Assembly (NCBI RefSeq): GCF_041276405.1
Contig: NZ_JBGGGT010000001.1
Coordinates: 1,434,501-1,498,500 of the forward strand
DNA length: 64,000 nt
Reading direction: 5' to 3'
Origin: Microvirga sp. TS319
Lineage (GTDB): Bacteria; Pseudomonadota; Alphaproteobacteria; Rhizobiales; Beijerinckiaceae
Position 1 is the first letter of the stretch; each line of letters begins with the position of its first letter. The notes beneath the pieces are model-generated. The model was not told where the DNA came from, made no database searches, and saw only the letters and a program-made list of their open reading frames with translations. Shown one piece after another: positions 9,424 to 18,741 of the stretch. Position numbers and translations under genes: made by a program.

Positions 9424-10353
9424 ATGGACTGGAATCTCCTGCGGACCTTCATGGTCATCGTGCAGGAGAAGGGAATCACGTCGGCGGCCGAGAAGCTGCG
9501 CCTCAAGCAGCCGACGATCAGCAATGCGTTGCGCCGCCTGGAGGGGCATTTCGACTGCCGGTTGATCGAGCGCCGTCCGGGGATCTTCGAGGTGACGCCT
9601 GCGGGTCAGCGCCTCTACGCGGAATGCGTGGTTCTCTTCAACACCGTATCGGGTCTCCACGCCCTCGTGCACGACCAGCCCGACGAGGTGACGGGCCGGA
9701 TCGAGATGGCCTTCGCAAGCCATGTGGTGTGTCCCTTCCTGGACGAAGCGCTCGCGGAATTCCACCGCCACAATCCGCGCGTCACCTTCGCGACTTCGGT
9801 GCTCTCCAGCCAGGAGGTGATAACGGCGGTCGCCCGGAAGGATGCGGCCTTCGGGGTCTGTCTGATGCATGAGCGCAATCCCAAGCTGCAGTTCCAGCCC
9901 CTCTACCGAGAGAGCTTCGGATATTTCTGCGGCCGCCAGCACCACCTGTTCGGCAAGCGCGGGGTGAGCATGGAGGATCTGCGCGCCGAACCATATGTCT
10001 CGTTCAAAACGGACCAGATGGCGGATGCCCTGTGGCCCATCGCCATGCTCCGGCAGCAAGAGGAATTCACCGGCCTGGTCATCGGTACCTCGTCGCACTT
10101 GGAAGAGGTCAAGCGGCTCATCATCGCCGGCTTCGGCTTCGGCCCGCTTCCGATCCACGTGGTCGAGGACGACGTGCGCAATGGCCTTCTCTGGCGGCTG
10201 CCGCCCTACGAGAATCCGCCTGAGATCATCGTCTATCTGGTCTATGATCCGACCGCTCGGCGCAGCAGGGCCGAAGCGCTCCTGCTGGAGCGCCTGCTGA
10301 CCCAAATCGACGCGACGCCGCTGGAGCGGCGAACCTACCCGTCCGTCGCTTGA
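9424..10353 (+). CDS. LysR-family transcriptional regulator
   Basis: The start MDWNLLRTFMVIVQEKG at 9424 gives 309 residues, the normal LysR length. Upstream in-frame starts at 9352 and 9391 would add residues without family similarity. The N-terminal winged helix-turn-helix includes TSAAEKLRLKQPTISNALRRLE. The rest forms the two-lobed effector domain, from about residue 90 (RIEMAFASHVVCPFLDEAL). It is transcribed away from the aminotransferase-BKACE pair. LysR proteins usually control a divergent neighbour and respond to a pathway metabolite, so it probably regulates this catabolic locus. The intergenic region is only about 170 bases to the chosen start. Confidence 0.88.
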   Translation: MDWNLLRTFMVIVQEKGITSAAEKLRLKQPTISNALRRLEGHFDCRLIERRPGIFEVTPAGQRLYAECVVLFNTVSGLHALVHDQPDEVTGRIEMAFASHVVCPFLDEALAEFHRHNPRVTFATSVLSSQEVITAVARKDAAFGVCLMHERNPKLQFQPLYRESFGYFCGRQHHLFGKRGVSMEDLRAEPYVSFKTDQMADALWPIAMLRQQEEFTGLVIGTSSHLEEVKRLIIAGFGFGPLPIHVVEDDVRNGLLWRLPPYENPPEIIVYLVYDPTARRSRAEALLLERLLTQIDATPLERRTYPSVA

Positions 10354-10456
10354 CGACAAATCCAGACGAGGGCGGACACACCCGCCCCGGCCTTCCGCGG
10401 AAAGACATGAGACGAGCGGCAGCGCTTCCGCTCCCCAGCCCGCGATCCCGCGCTTC

Positions 10457-10933
10457 TTATGCCCGCTTCAGCCCGACCCGCCGGCTTGCCTGTTCGGGCC
10501 AGCCCAAGCGGTCGGAGGCTGCCTTCCAGGCTGTCAGGCGCCCGGCGATCGTCTCGGGCATCGGTGTGGAGCGGCGCTGATCTAGGTTCACGTGCATCGT
10601 CACGACTTCCAGGCTCGCTGCCAGAAATCCCTCCTCGATACTCCTGATCTGATGGAAGAGATGAAGGCGCTTCGCGTCGAAATCGAGCAGGCGCGTCTCG
10701 ATCGCGAAGGGCGCGCGGGCGGGAAGCTCGCGATGGAACACGGTATGCAGCTCCAGTGCGAAGGTCGAGCAGCGCTCCCGTGTCCGGTATTCCGGATCGA
10801 TTCCGATGCGGTGGAGCCATGCAACCGATGCGATGTCGAAGGCCGTCACATAGGCGGCATTCGTCATGTGGCCGTTGAAATCGATCCACTCGTCACGAAC
10901 GGTCTCGCGGACCGAGATCCAGGGAGCTTCCAT
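10457..10933 (-). CDS. Hot-dog fold acyl-CoA thioesterase
   Basis: The 158-residue protein has the 4-hydroxybenzoyl-CoA thioesterase signature EWIDFNGHMTNAAY near residue 15, in which the Asp is the usual catalytic residue, followed by FALELHTVFHREL. It should hydrolyse a CoA ester. In carnitine degradation a similar protein hydrolyses betainyl-CoA made by a BKACE enzyme, so pairing with the BKACE gene 2.5 kb away is suggestive. The C-terminal 40 residues (TAWKAASDRLGWPEQASRR) lie outside the core fold. It lies 44 bases downstream of the M20 deacylase gene on the same strand, so they probably form an operon. Confidence 0.75.
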   Translation of the reverse strand: MEAPWISVRETVRDEWIDFNGHMTNAAYVTAFDIASVAWLHRIGIDPEYRTRERCSTFALELHTVFHRELPARAPFAIETRLLDFDAKRLHLFHQIRSIEEGFLAASLEVVTMHVNLDQRRSTPMPETIAGRLTAWKAASDRLGWPEQASRRVGLKRA

Positions 10934-10977
10934 GAACCCGCTTTCAAAATTAATGGATATACGGCCTATGGGAGCCG

Positions 10978-12267
10978 TCAGGCGCGCTCAAGGCCGCACC
11001 ATTCCGCTGTGAAGAGCGCAAGGACCTCGCCGACGTGGAGGATGCTGTCAAGCGAGACCCATTCGTCGATGCCATGATAGCTGCCGCCACTCGGTCCATA
11101 GCAGGTCGCGGGCGTTTCCCCGTAGAGCTCGAAGAAACGTATGTCGGTCGTCGCCGTGGAGGCGAGCGTCGTCGGATCCGAGCCCATCACGGTCCGGTGA
11201 GCCTGCGCGAGCACCCCCATGAAGGGCGCGCCGCGATCGACGACGCATCCCTCCGCCTGGAAGCCCCGATAGGAAATCTCGATATCCGAATGCGCAAGCG
11301 CCGGATGCCGTGCCCGCGTGGCTGCGATGGTCTCTTCCACCATCATCCTGACGCTGGCGAGCGGAGTGCCGGGATAGAAACCGACCCGCACCAGCATGGT
11401 GGCGGAGCACGGCACAGTCGAGCCCCAATCGCCCCCCTCGATGCGCCCGAGATTGAAGTTCAGGGGATGGGGATTTGCGGCGAATTCCGGATGACGCAGG
11501 CTGTGCTGGTTCCACTCCGCCTCCAGCTCCTGGAGAACCTGGAAGAGCATGTGGCAGGCCAGGATCGCGTTCGATCCGACCGAGGCCTCGAGCACATGGG
11601 CGGGCTTGCCGATGACGCGGACGGTGACCCACATGACGCCGACCTGCGAGGTCATGATGGTCTGCCCGAAGGGCTCGGGGATGATGGCCGCGTCCGCTCT
11701 CTCTCCACGCGCCACGCAGGCAAGCGTCCCGTTGCCGGTGCATTCCTCCTCGATCACGGACTGGAAGGACACGGGCGCCGCCGGCGCGAAGCCGAGATCG
11801 CGAAGCGCTTCGAAGGCGAGGCAATAGGCGACAAGGCCGGATTTCATGTCGCCCGCGCCGCGTCCGTAGAGGCGCCCGTCCCGCTCCGAGAGTTCGAAGG
11901 CGGGAGAGGTCCAGAGCGATGCCTCGCCCGGGGGCACCACGTCGATATGTCCGTTGAAGATGAGGGAGCGCCCGGCGGGCCGGCCCCGGGGCGCATGCCG
12001 GGCGACCACGTTCGGGCGGTTCGCATAATCCGGCATGACCGGGGGCGAGAAGCCCGGCAAATCGCGGATGGCGCTCAAATCCACGTCGAAGGTCTCGACC
12101 GCAAGGCCCATCTCCGCGAAGATGTCCGCCATGATCTCCTGCCCCTGTCGCTCGCGTCCGAGGGTGGTGTCGGCGCGCACGAGCCGGCGGAGGCGCTCGA
12201 CAGCTTGGTCGCGGCGAGCCGCGACGGCCGCGTGCAGGTCTCGCCTGAAGGTCTGGTCCTGGTGCAT
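10978..12267 (-). CDS. M20-family zinc deacylase (ArgE/DapE type)
   Basis: From the ATG at 12267, which has GAGGA just upstream, the product is 429 residues. An open frame continues 49 codons further upstream but without family similarity. The metal and catalytic residues of the M20 family are visible: NGHIDVVPPGE (His and catalytic Asp), GRGAGDMKSG (bridging Asp), VIEEECTGNG (catalytic and metal Glu), and YHGIDEWV (C-terminal His ligand). A dimerisation domain lies between. Family members remove an acyl group from N-acylated amino acids or diamino acids. It is divergent from the ABC transporter and precedes the thioesterase, so it probably releases a free amine from an imported N-acyl compound. 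Confidence 0.85.
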   Translation of the reverse strand: MHQDQTFRRDLHAAVAARRDQAVERLRRLVRADTTLGRERQGQEIMADIFAEMGLAVETFDVDLSAIRDLPGFSPPVMPDYANRPNVVARHAPRGRPAGRSLIFNGHIDVVPPGEASLWTSPAFELSERDGRLYGRGAGDMKSGLVAYCLAFEALRDLGFAPAAPVSFQSVIEEECTGNGTLACVARGERADAAIIPEPFGQTIMTSQVGVMWVTVRVIGKPAHVLEASVGSNAILACHMLFQVLQELEAEWNQHSLRHPEFAANPHPLNFNLGRIEGGDWGSTVPCSATMLVRVGFYPGTPLASVRMMVEETIAATRARHPALAHSDIEISYRGFQAEGCVVDRGAPFMGVLAQAHRTVMGSDPTTLASTATTDIRFFELYGETPATCYGPSGGSYHGIDEWVSLDSILHVGEVLALFTAEWCGLERA

Positions 12268-12575
12268 CGTGTCCTCGGCGGATGAAGAGTGAATCTGACG
12301 CGGGCCGGAGGCCGGCTGGTTCCGGAGAGCACAGCCGGGCGGGACGGGAGCGTCAAATAAAAACGGCCAATGCGTCACATTCTCACGCTCTATGAAGAGG
12401 CTCGCCCGACCCATTCATCAAAGCAATCAGACTTATTTCAAATATCTATTTGCGAAATGCTCCCACGGCCCTTCTTCTAGGACAGGGACCGCATCAGAAA
12501 AGCGGCCGCCACCGGCTTCCTCCCCGAGAGCCGGCATGGTCGACACGAGGGCGTTCGGGGCTGGGAGAGTAGGCA
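12268..12575. promoter_or_regulatory. Divergent control region between deacylase and ABC transporter operons
   Basis: About 308 bases separate the M20 gene (minus) from the binding-protein gene (plus). The stretch must contain promoters for both operons. An open frame on the minus strand extends through part of it but looks non-coding. Around 12420-12450 it is AT-rich (ATCAGACTTATTTCAAATAT). No clear operator is recognised. Confidence 0.4.
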
Positions 12576-13361
12576 ATGTCAAGGTTCTCGCCACGTCGCG
12601 TCGCCGCAGGCCTTTCGGTCGCGCTGATGCTCGTATCCGCGGCTGCATCGGCCGATGGGCTGAGCGAAGTCAAAAAGAGCGGCGAGCTGAGCGCTGCCAT
12701 GAGCGGTGCCTATCCGCCGTTCAACTTCATCGACTCCCACACAAACCAGGTGGTGGGCTTCGACGCGTCGATCGCCGAAGCTATCGCAGAGCGCCTCGGC
12801 GTGAAGGCCAAGGTCGTCACGACCGCCTGGGACGGCATCATCGCCGGGCTTCTCGCCAGCAAGTACGATTCCATCATCGGCAGCATGACGATCACACCGG
12901 AGCGCGAGAAGGCGGTTGATTTCGTCGGCCCCTATTATCATGCGGGACGTGGCGTGTTCGTCGCGGAGGGGTCGCCCGTCAAGAGCCTCGATGTCCTCAA
13001 GGGCAAGACCGTCGGCGTGACCCTCGGCGAGACCCACGAGAAATGGGCGCGTCAGCAGGGCGGCTGGACGATCAAGACTTACAAGGGCCTGCCGGAGCTT
13101 CTCCTCGAGCTCAAGGCCGGGCGCGTCGACGCCATTATCGCCGACAACGTGGCGGTCCTCGTTGCGGCCAAGAACAGCGGCGACAAGGTCATGCAGCTCA
13201 GCACGCCCGACATCGAGGGCGGCAGCGTCGGGATCGGCATCGCCATTCGCAAGGGCAATCCCGAGCTGAAGGCCGCGATGCAGAAGGCTCTGGACGACAT
13301 CATGGCAGATGGAACCTACGAGAAGATTTCCATGAAGTGGATTGGCCGCGACATTCGCTGA
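12576..13361 (+). CDS. Polar amino-acid ABC transporter binding protein (SBP family 3)
   Basis: A 261-residue secreted protein with a cleavable signal peptide (SVALMLVSAAASA-D near residue 27). The mature part opens with the family 3 pattern LSAAMSGAYPPFNFID and contains VVGFDASIAEAIAERLG and IIGSMTITPEREKAVDFVGPY, then LKAGRVDAIIADN near residue 185. It should bind an amino acid or related charged compound in the periplasm. It is the first gene of the plus-strand operon, followed by a hairpin and then two permeases and an ATPase. The Arg of TPERE, which contacts the ligand carboxylate in relatives, is present, so an alpha-amino-acid-like ligand is plausible. Confidence 0.9.
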   Translation: MSRFSPRRVAAGLSVALMLVSAAASADGLSEVKKSGELSAAMSGAYPPFNFIDSHTNQVVGFDASIAEAIAERLGVKAKVVTTAWDGIIAGLLASKYDSIIGSMTITPEREKAVDFVGPYYHAGRGVFVAEGSPVKSLDVLKGKTVGVTLGETHEKWARQQGGWTIKTYKGLPELLLELKAGRVDAIIADNVAVLVAAKNSGDKVMQLSTPDIEGGSVGIGIAIRKGNPELKAAMQKALDDIMADGTYEKISMKWIGRDIR

Positions 13362-13380
13362 TCTCGAATCCGAGCCCACA

Positions 13381-13415
13381 GAACCTCAGGGCCATTCGCC
13401 CTGAGGTTCCTTTTT
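13381..13415 (+). terminator. Rho-independent terminator/attenuator after the binding-protein gene
   Basis: A perfect 12-base stem (GAACCTCAGGGC at 13381-13392 with its complement at 13398-13409), a 5-base loop and a run of five T at 13411-13415. It lies inside the transporter operon, 20 bases after the binding-protein stop. Partial termination here would give more binding protein than permease, a common arrangement. Confidence 0.85.
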
Positions 13416-13446
13416 CGAGATCACCCTCGCGCCCCGGGAGCCGCTC

Positions 13447-14094
13447 ATGGATTTCGGACTGATAACCCGCATCGTCCCATTCTTTCTCGAAGCAGCCCTC
13501 GTCACGGTTGAACTGTCGGTCCTGTCGCTCCTCCTCGGGCTGTCCGTCGCGGCACTGCTGACGGCCGGGAGGCTGTCGGCCTCCGCGCTTCCGCGCGCGG
13601 CTGCGACGGCGTATGTGAGCGTGATGCGCGGCACGCCCTGCCTGATCCAGCTCTTCATGCTTTACTTCGGCGGCCCGCAGGTCGGCATCCATCTCAGCGC
13701 CTTCGCGGCCGGCGCCATCGGGCTCGGCCTCAACATCGCAGCCTATATGTCGGAGTCCATGCGCGGCGCGATCCTGGCGGTGGACCGGGGACAGGTCGAG
13801 GCGGCGCGCGTCATCGGGTTCAGCCGCTCCCAGACCATGCGGCTCGTGGTTCTGCCCCAGGCGGCCCGTCTCATGATCCGCCCGCTCGGCGTGAATGCGG
13901 TCGCGCTCGTGAAGGGCACGGCCCTCGTCTCGACGATCTCGGTCGTGGAGCTCACCTATACGGCGCAGCGTTTCATCGGCTCGACCTACAAGCCGTTCGA
14001 GATATTCGCCGTCAGCGCCGTGATCTACATGGTGATCATCTACGCTCTCGCGAAGGCCGTCGACGCTCTCGACCGCCGCTACGCAGCTGCCTGA
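13447..14094 (+). CDS. Amino-acid ABC transporter permease (HisM/GlnP family), subunit 1
   Basis: This 215-residue inner-membrane protein has about five hydrophobic segments. The family region TYVSVMRGTPCLIQLFMLYF-like motif lies near residue 57. The EAA loop that docks the ATPase is AARVIGFSRSQTMRLVVLPQ near 120. It should form a heterodimeric channel with the next gene product, which has the same layout. The genes are separated by 12 bases. It starts 31 bases downstream of the attenuator hairpin. Confidence 0.88.
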   Translation: MDFGLITRIVPFFLEAALVTVELSVLSLLLGLSVAALLTAGRLSASALPRAAATAYVSVMRGTPCLIQLFMLYFGGPQVGIHLSAFAAGAIGLGLNIAAYMSESMRGAILAVDRGQVEAARVIGFSRSQTMRLVVLPQAARLMIRPLGVNAVALVKGTALVSTISVVELTYTAQRFIGSTYKPFEIFAVSAVIYMVIIYALAKAVDALDRRYAAA

Positions 14095-14106
14095 CGGAGG
14101 CCTGAC

Positions 14107-14766
14107 TTGCAAGGCTTGGATTTCAGCGTCGTCTCGCCCTACCTCGACGTGATCTGGACAGGCGTGGCGTGGACCGCGGTCATCACGGGGATGGCTTCCG
14201 TCGTGAGTGTGGCTGGCGGCGTAGTCCTGGCCGTGGCCGTGCTCTACGCTCTATCTATCGTCGCCTATCCGGTGCGCATGTTCAGCTGGGTCTTCATGGG
14301 AACCCCGCTTCTCCTGCAGCTCTACCTCATCTATTTCGGACTCGTGCAGATCGGCATTGACATCCCGGCGCTGGCGGCCGGAATCATCGGTCTCGGCCTC
14401 CACTTCGCGGTTTACAACGCGGATATCATCCGCGCGGGTATCCTCGCCGTGGACATGGGCCAGATGGAGGGCGCACGCACCATCGGCTTCTCGCGCTGGC
14501 AGGCACTGCGCTATGTCGTGATCCCGCAGGCACTTCTCAACACGGCGCCGCCGATCGGCAACAACCTGATCGCGCTCCTCAAGGAATCCGCGATCGTATC
14601 GGTGATCGGCGTCGCGGAGCTGGTGCATTCGTCGCAGCTCGCCATCAGCGAGACCTACAGGCCCTTCGAGTTCTACGTTCTTGCGGCCGTGCTGTACTAC
14701 GTCCTCAACCTAGCCCTCGAGGGCATCCTCAAAATTGTCGAGACAAGAGTGGAGGCGATCCGATGA
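14107..14766 (+). CDS. Amino-acid ABC transporter permease (HisQ/GlnP family), subunit 2
   Basis: The start is a TTG at 14107, supported by CGGAGG at 14095-14100 with a 6-base spacer; no better ATG exists before the conserved region. The 219-residue product has the family pattern [20 protein letters not shown] near residue 65 and the EAA loop [20 protein letters not shown] near 125. It is the partner of the preceding permease. Its stop overlaps the ATG of the ATPase gene (ATGA), so the two are coupled. Confidence 0.88.
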   Translation: MQGLDFSVVSPYLDVIWTGVAWTAVITGMASVVSVAGGVVLAVAVLYALSIVAYPVRMFSWVFMGTPLLLQLYLIYFGLVQIGIDIPALAAGIIGLGLHFAVYNADIIRAGILAVDMGQMEGARTIGFSRWQALRYVVIPQALLNTAPPIGNNLIALLKESAIVSVIGVAELVHSSQLAISETYRPFEFYVLAAVLYYVLNLALEGILKIVETRVEAIR

Positions 14767-15548
14767 AGGGCGTGGAGAACAGCGGCGGCGCGCCGTCGCC
14801 GATGGTGCAGGTGATCGACGCGCACAAGTCGTTCGGGCCCCTCGAGATCCTGAAGGGGATCAACCTCTCGGTTGGAAAGGGCCAGATCGTCGCCATCATC
14901 GGGCCCAGCGGCTCGGGCAAGAGCACGCTCCTGCGCTCGATCAACCACCTTGAGAAGCTCGATCGCGGCGAGGTCTGGGTGGACGGGATCCAGGTCAACA
15001 GGCCACTCAGTGGCCGCGCCTTCGAACAGCACATCAACCATGTGCGCCAGCACATGGGCATGGTGTTCCAGCAGTTCAATCTCTTCCCGCATATGACGGT
15101 CAGCCAGAACATCACGGCCGGGCCGATCAAACTGCGCAAGATGCCCGCTGCCCAGGCCCGCGATCTGGCGATGGAGCTGCTCGGGAAGGTCGGACTGCAG
15201 GACAAGTTCGACGTCTATCCATCGAAGCTGTCGGGCGGGCAGAAGCAGCGCGTCGCCATCGCCAGAGCCCTCGCGATGGCGCCCTCGGTCATGCTCTTCG
15301 ACGAGGCCACTTCGGCGCTCGACCCTGAACTGGTCGACGAGGTCAACCTGGTGATGAAGCAGCTTGCCAAGGAGCACATGACCATGATCATCGTCACGCA
15401 CGAGATGCGTTTCGCCAGCGAAGTCGCGGACCGGGTGCTGTTCATGGACGGGGGCGTGGTGGTGGAGGAGGGCCCTCCCAGTCAGATCTTCACGAATCCC
15501 ACCATGGACCGCACACGGGCGTTCCTCAAGAAGCACTTGGCCACGTGA
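14763..15548 (+). CDS. Amino-acid ABC transporter ATP-binding protein (GlnQ/HisP family)
   Basis: This is a 261-residue ATPase. It has Walker [10 protein letters not shown] near residue 45, the Q-loop in [14 protein letters not shown] near 100, signature LSGGQKQR near 155, Walker [13 protein letters not shown] near 175 and the H-loop VTHEMRF near 212. The pattern ...FNLFPH and ...EMRFA is specific for polar amino-acid importers. It energises the two permeases upstream. Its 3' end overlaps the start of the dimethylformamidase-like gene by 4 bases if that gene uses the GTG at 15545, which ties import to the catabolic enzyme. Confidence 0.93.
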   Translation: MKGVENSGGAPSPMVQVIDAHKSFGPLEILKGINLSVGKGQIVAIIGPSGSGKSTLLRSINHLEKLDRGEVWVDGIQVNRPLSGRAFEQHINHVRQHMGMVFQQFNLFPHMTVSQNITAGPIKLRKMPAAQARDLAMELLGKVGLQDKFDVYPSKLSGGQKQRVAIARALAMAPSVMLFDEATSALDPELVDEVNLVMKQLAKEHMTMIIVTHEMRFASEVADRVLFMDGGVVVEEGPPSQIFTNPTMDRTRAFLKKHLAT

Positions 15549-17206
15549 GCGGCCGCAGGAGACACGATAGAGCCATGATGGACAAGAGCTTTCCCGATTT
15601 CGGCCTCTCCCACGAGGAGCGGCGTCGCGCCGTGCTCGGCCACTATTACGAGCAGCCCGGCATGGACGGGACGCGCGGCGAGATCTGGTGCTACACCGAC
15701 CGCTATTCCTATCGGGCCGGGGATATCGTCACGCTCTTCGTCAGCTCCACGGCCGAGCGTTACCGGCTCGACATCGTGCATGACGGCGGCAGCGAGACCC
15801 CGGTCGTGACCGTCGAGGGCCTGAGCGCCCGTTGGCAGGATACGCCGGACCAATGCTCCGTCACCGGCTGCGGTTGGACGGATTCGCATGCCTTCCGCAT
15901 TCAGCCCGAATGGCCCTCGGGCGCCTACCGCATCACCTTGACGGCGGAGGGCCGCGACGGAAGGCTGATCCGCTGTCATCATCTTTTCATCCTGCGTCCT
16001 GATGCCGGGGCGAAGCCCGGGCGGGTCCTTCAGGTGGCGGCGACCGGCACCTGGACCGCCTACAACACGTGGGGCGGCTCCAATCACTACCAGGGCCTCA
16101 CCGGCCCGAAGCGCAACCAGTACGCGCCAGTGGTCAGTATCGAGCGGCCATTCTGCCGCGGCTTCGTGGTACTTCCGCCGGATGCCCCGCGCGTGCCTCT
16201 GGACGTCCCGGTCCCGCCCGCCATGCCGCCGCGCTATCCGCACATGGAATGGGCCTACGCCCACGGCTACAGCAAGAAATACGCCTCCTCCGGCTGGGCG
16301 AGTTACGACAGCCATTTCTTCCGTTGGGCGGAACGCGCCGGCTACGCGGTCGATCTCGCGAGCCAGCACGAGTTGCATTTCACGCCGGAAATCCTCGATG
16401 GCTACGATTGTGTCGTCTTCGTCGGGCACGACGAGTACTGGACATGGGAGATGCGCGACGCGGTCGAGAGATACGTCCGCAACGGCGGCAAGGCCGCGCG
16501 CTTCGCCGGGAACTTCATGTGGCAGACGCGCCTGGAGGACGGAGGCCGCCGTCAGATCTGTTACAAGTACCGCGCCGAGGAGGATCCGATCCTCGAAGGC
16601 GGCGACCTGACGCGCCTGAGCACCTCCTGGGAGGACCCGCGGATCGGCCGTCCGGGCTCGCAGACCTTCGGCCTCATAGCGACACGTGGGCTCTATGTGG
16701 GCTGGGGCGGCTGCGCGCCCCGTGGCGTCCGCGGCTTCCCGATCTACCGGCCGGAGCATTGGGCCTTCGCCGGGACGGGGATCTACTACGGCGATCTCCT
16801 CGGGGCGGATTCCCACATCTTCGGATACGAGGTCGACGGCCTTGATTACGTCATCGAGGGTGGCCTGCCGCGGCCCGCCGAGGGCAGCGGCGCACCGGAC
16901 GGCCTTCAGATCCTCGGGTTGGGGATGTCGTCTCTCAAGGAGGAGAGTGCTGATATTCCGGCGGACGATCAGTTTCTCTCCGATGAGGATGCGCGCTTCG
17001 TCGCCCGTACGCTCGTGGGCAACGACGGGCTCGAGGCGGTCGACAAGATCAAGCGCGGCGCCGGCATGATCGTCAATTTCCCCATGGGGCGGGGCGAGGT
17101 CTTTCATGCGGGTACCTGCGAATGGGTTGCTGGCCTTCTGCGGCAGGACCCCATGGTCGGGCGCGTGACCGCCAACGTCCTTGATCGCTACCTTAGCGGA
17201 CACTGA
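15545..17206 (+). CDS. N,N-dimethylformamidase-like protein (DMFase large-subunit family)
   Basis: The 553-residue protein is related to the large subunit of N,N-dimethylformamidase, an iron amidohydrolase that splits DMF to dimethylamine and formate. The N-terminal 160 residues look like a beta-rich domain ([13 protein letters not shown]). The catalytic part contains [12 protein letters not shown] near 180, [11 protein letters not shown] near 255, and [14 protein letters not shown] near 298. The His-x-Glu in GHDEY matches the spacing of the catalytic His and iron-binding Glu of known DMFases; the two Tyr ligands are likely in the first two motifs (inference). It is shorter than the roughly 760-residue large subunits and no small-subunit gene is seen. 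A start at ATG 15575 is also possible. The context suggests action on an imported amide. Confidence 0.78.
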   Translation: MSGRRRHDRAMMDKSFPDFGLSHEERRRAVLGHYYEQPGMDGTRGEIWCYTDRYSYRAGDIVTLFVSSTAERYRLDIVHDGGSETPVVTVEGLSARWQDTPDQCSVTGCGWTDSHAFRIQPEWPSGAYRITLTAEGRDGRLIRCHHLFILRPDAGAKPGRVLQVAATGTWTAYNTWGGSNHYQGLTGPKRNQYAPVVSIERPFCRGFVVLPPDAPRVPLDVPVPPAMPPRYPHMEWAYAHGYSKKYASSGWASYDSHFFRWAERAGYAVDLASQHELHFTPEILDGYDCVVFVGHDEYWTWEMRDAVERYVRNGGKAARFAGNFMWQTRLEDGGRRQICYKYRAEEDPILEGGDLTRLSTSWEDPRIGRPGSQTFGLIATRGLYVGWGGCAPRGVRGFPIYRPEHWAFAGTGIYYGDLLGADSHIFGYEVDGLDYVIEGGLPRPAEGSGAPDGLQILGLGMSSLKEESADIPADDQFLSDEDARFVARTLVGNDGLEAVDKIKRGAGMIVNFPMGRGEVFHAGTCEWVAGLLRQDPMVGRVTANVLDRYLSGH

Positions 17207-17210
17207 GCGG

Positions 17211-17672
17211 ATGCCCATGATCCGGGATGCACGACTGGACGACCTCGACACAGTCGCCGCAATGCTACGGCGACTGGGGCATCACGTGGGCGCCAAGCCG
17301 AAGGTGGCCGCGGAGGATCTCGCGGTTTTCGGCCCGCACGGGCGCGGGGACTTCACGATGCTCGTGGCGGAAGGTGAGAGCGGCATTCTCGGCATCCTGC
17401 TCTATTCCATCGTGTTCTCGGCGTGGCGCGGACGTCCGGGCATTTACGTGTCGGACCTCTACGTGGAAGAGGCTGCGCGCGGTCTCGGGCTCGGCACGCA
17501 ACTCTTGCGCGCCGCCGTTGCGAGGGAACTGCCGCGTGGCGCTGCCTATCTTAAGCTCGACGTGGACCGGAAGAACGAGACAGGTCTCGCCTTCTACGAG
17601 AAGCGTGGCTTCAGGCGCCGCGATTCCGACCACACGATGATGTTGGACGAAGACGCTATGCGGCAGTTGTGA
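17211..17672 (+). CDS. GNAT-family N-acetyltransferase
   Basis: From ATG 17211 (MPMIRDARLDDLDTVAAML) the product is 153 residues, the normal GNAT length. The acetyl-CoA binding motif A is GIYVSDLYVEEAARGLGLGT near residue 85, and motif B is NETGLAFYEKRGF near 125. It should acetylate an amine using acetyl-CoA. An upstream in-frame start at 17181 would overlap the previous gene by 26 bases. It is the last gene of the transporter operon, so the acceptor may be an intermediate of the pathway or the toxic substrate itself; this is inference. Confidence 0.82.
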   Translation: MPMIRDARLDDLDTVAAMLRRLGHHVGAKPKVAAEDLAVFGPHGRGDFTMLVAEGESGILGILLYSIVFSAWRGRPGIYVSDLYVEEAARGLGLGTQLLRAAVARELPRGAAYLKLDVDRKNETGLAFYEKRGFRRRDSDHTMMLDEDAMRQL

Positions 17673-17916
17673 ATTCGGGGCCGCCCTACGCCCAAAAGGG
17701 CTACGTCAGTGAAAAGTGGACCCCGTTCTCCGCTTGAACGATGCGCTCTTCAAGGGAGTAGAGTATCGGATAGGCCCCAAAGTGCACATCCATTTTTGGG
17801 TCCGATGCTCTAAAGATCAGCGACACGCTGCTGTCGTCGAGGAGCCCGACAGCGTCCCCAGAGCGCCGCGCCTTTGTCGGTCATGAAGATCGTGACGACG
17901 AGGCCAGAGCTGGCTT

Positions 17917-18741
17917 GGATCCGTCGCAAACTTTTCGTTTCAGAGTTTCAGCTACTGTCCCCTGGGATTAATGACGGGGTGTGGCGTGTTCAAGGGCAGG
18001 CATTTTGACCGATCGGTGATCCTGCTCTGCACCCGGTGGTACTTGGCTTACAATCTCAGCCGCCAGAATTTGGAGAAAATGATGGCTTAGCGCGGCATCT
18101 CAATCGATCACGCGATGATTCATCGATGGGTTGTCCGGTACTCACCTGAACTTCTGAAGCGCTTCAATGCTCGCAAGAGAATTGTCACCAGCAAGTGGCG
18201 CATCGACGAAACTTCCATCAAGGGCAGAGGTCGCTGGACGTACCTTTATCGAGCTATCTACAGCAGCGGTGACACGGCTGAGTTTTGGTTCCGCGAACGG
18301 CGTAACCTCACTGCTGCCAAGCGGTTCCTGCGAAAGGCGCTCAAGCGGCATGGCCGACCGGAGCGGATCGTCATCAATGGCAGTCAGATCAATCGTGAGG
18401 CAATCTTGCGGTGCGATGCAGAGAGCCGTCTGCGGGACCGATCAAGGCGTGGGCTAACGCCAATCCGCATCCGGCAGAGCCGCTATTTGAATAACCGAGT
18501 TGAGCAGGATCATCGGGCTATCAAGCGGCGGGTCCGACCGATGCTCGGGTTCCAGTCCGTGGCCACTGCCCGTGTGATCCTCGGCGGTATCGAGATGGTG
18601 CACATGATGCGTAAGCAGCAAGCGAAGTACGCCGGAAATCCGCACCTGTCATTAGCAGAGCAATTTGAGCTGCTTGCGGCCTGAGCCGGCGGCAGAGCCC
18701 CGGCCAGCTTCTCGCCCTCGCTTCAGATTTGCGACGGAGCC
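17917..18741 (+). mobile_element. IS6-family element, copy B (inactive)
   Basis: About 825 bases, bounded by GGATCCGTCGCAAACTTTTC and the inverted repeat TTTGCGACGGAGCC at the right. The right end abuts copy C in the opposite orientation, so B appears to have inserted into or recombined with that copy. The preceding 240 bases (17673-17916) carry no recognised gene; CAGTGAAAAGTGGACCCCG near 17706 resembles an insertion-sequence end but cannot be assigned. Confidence 0.75.
17986..18684 (+). pseudogene. IS6-family transposase, copy B, nonsense and catalytic-site mutations
   Basis: The frame from GTG 17986 (VFKGRHFDRSVILLC) has a TAG at 18088-18090 where the other copies have Glu (MMAERGIS). The rest runs unbroken to 18684. 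The second catalytic Asp is also lost: VINGSQIN replaces VIDGSQTN. The copy is therefore dead at two levels. The C-terminal half (NNRVEQDHRAIKRR) keeps the Glu. Confidence 0.85.

Noticed and set aside
13300..14112. 270-codon minus-strand frame opposite the first permease
   Set aside because: Very rich in Asp, Glu, Arg and His, as expected of an antisense GC-rich frame; the permease has its EAA loop.
15482..17251. 589-codon open frame on the minus strand opposite the DMFase-like gene
   Set aside because: Antisense shadow of a GC-rich gene; no recognisable motif, and the plus-strand frame has clear family motifs.
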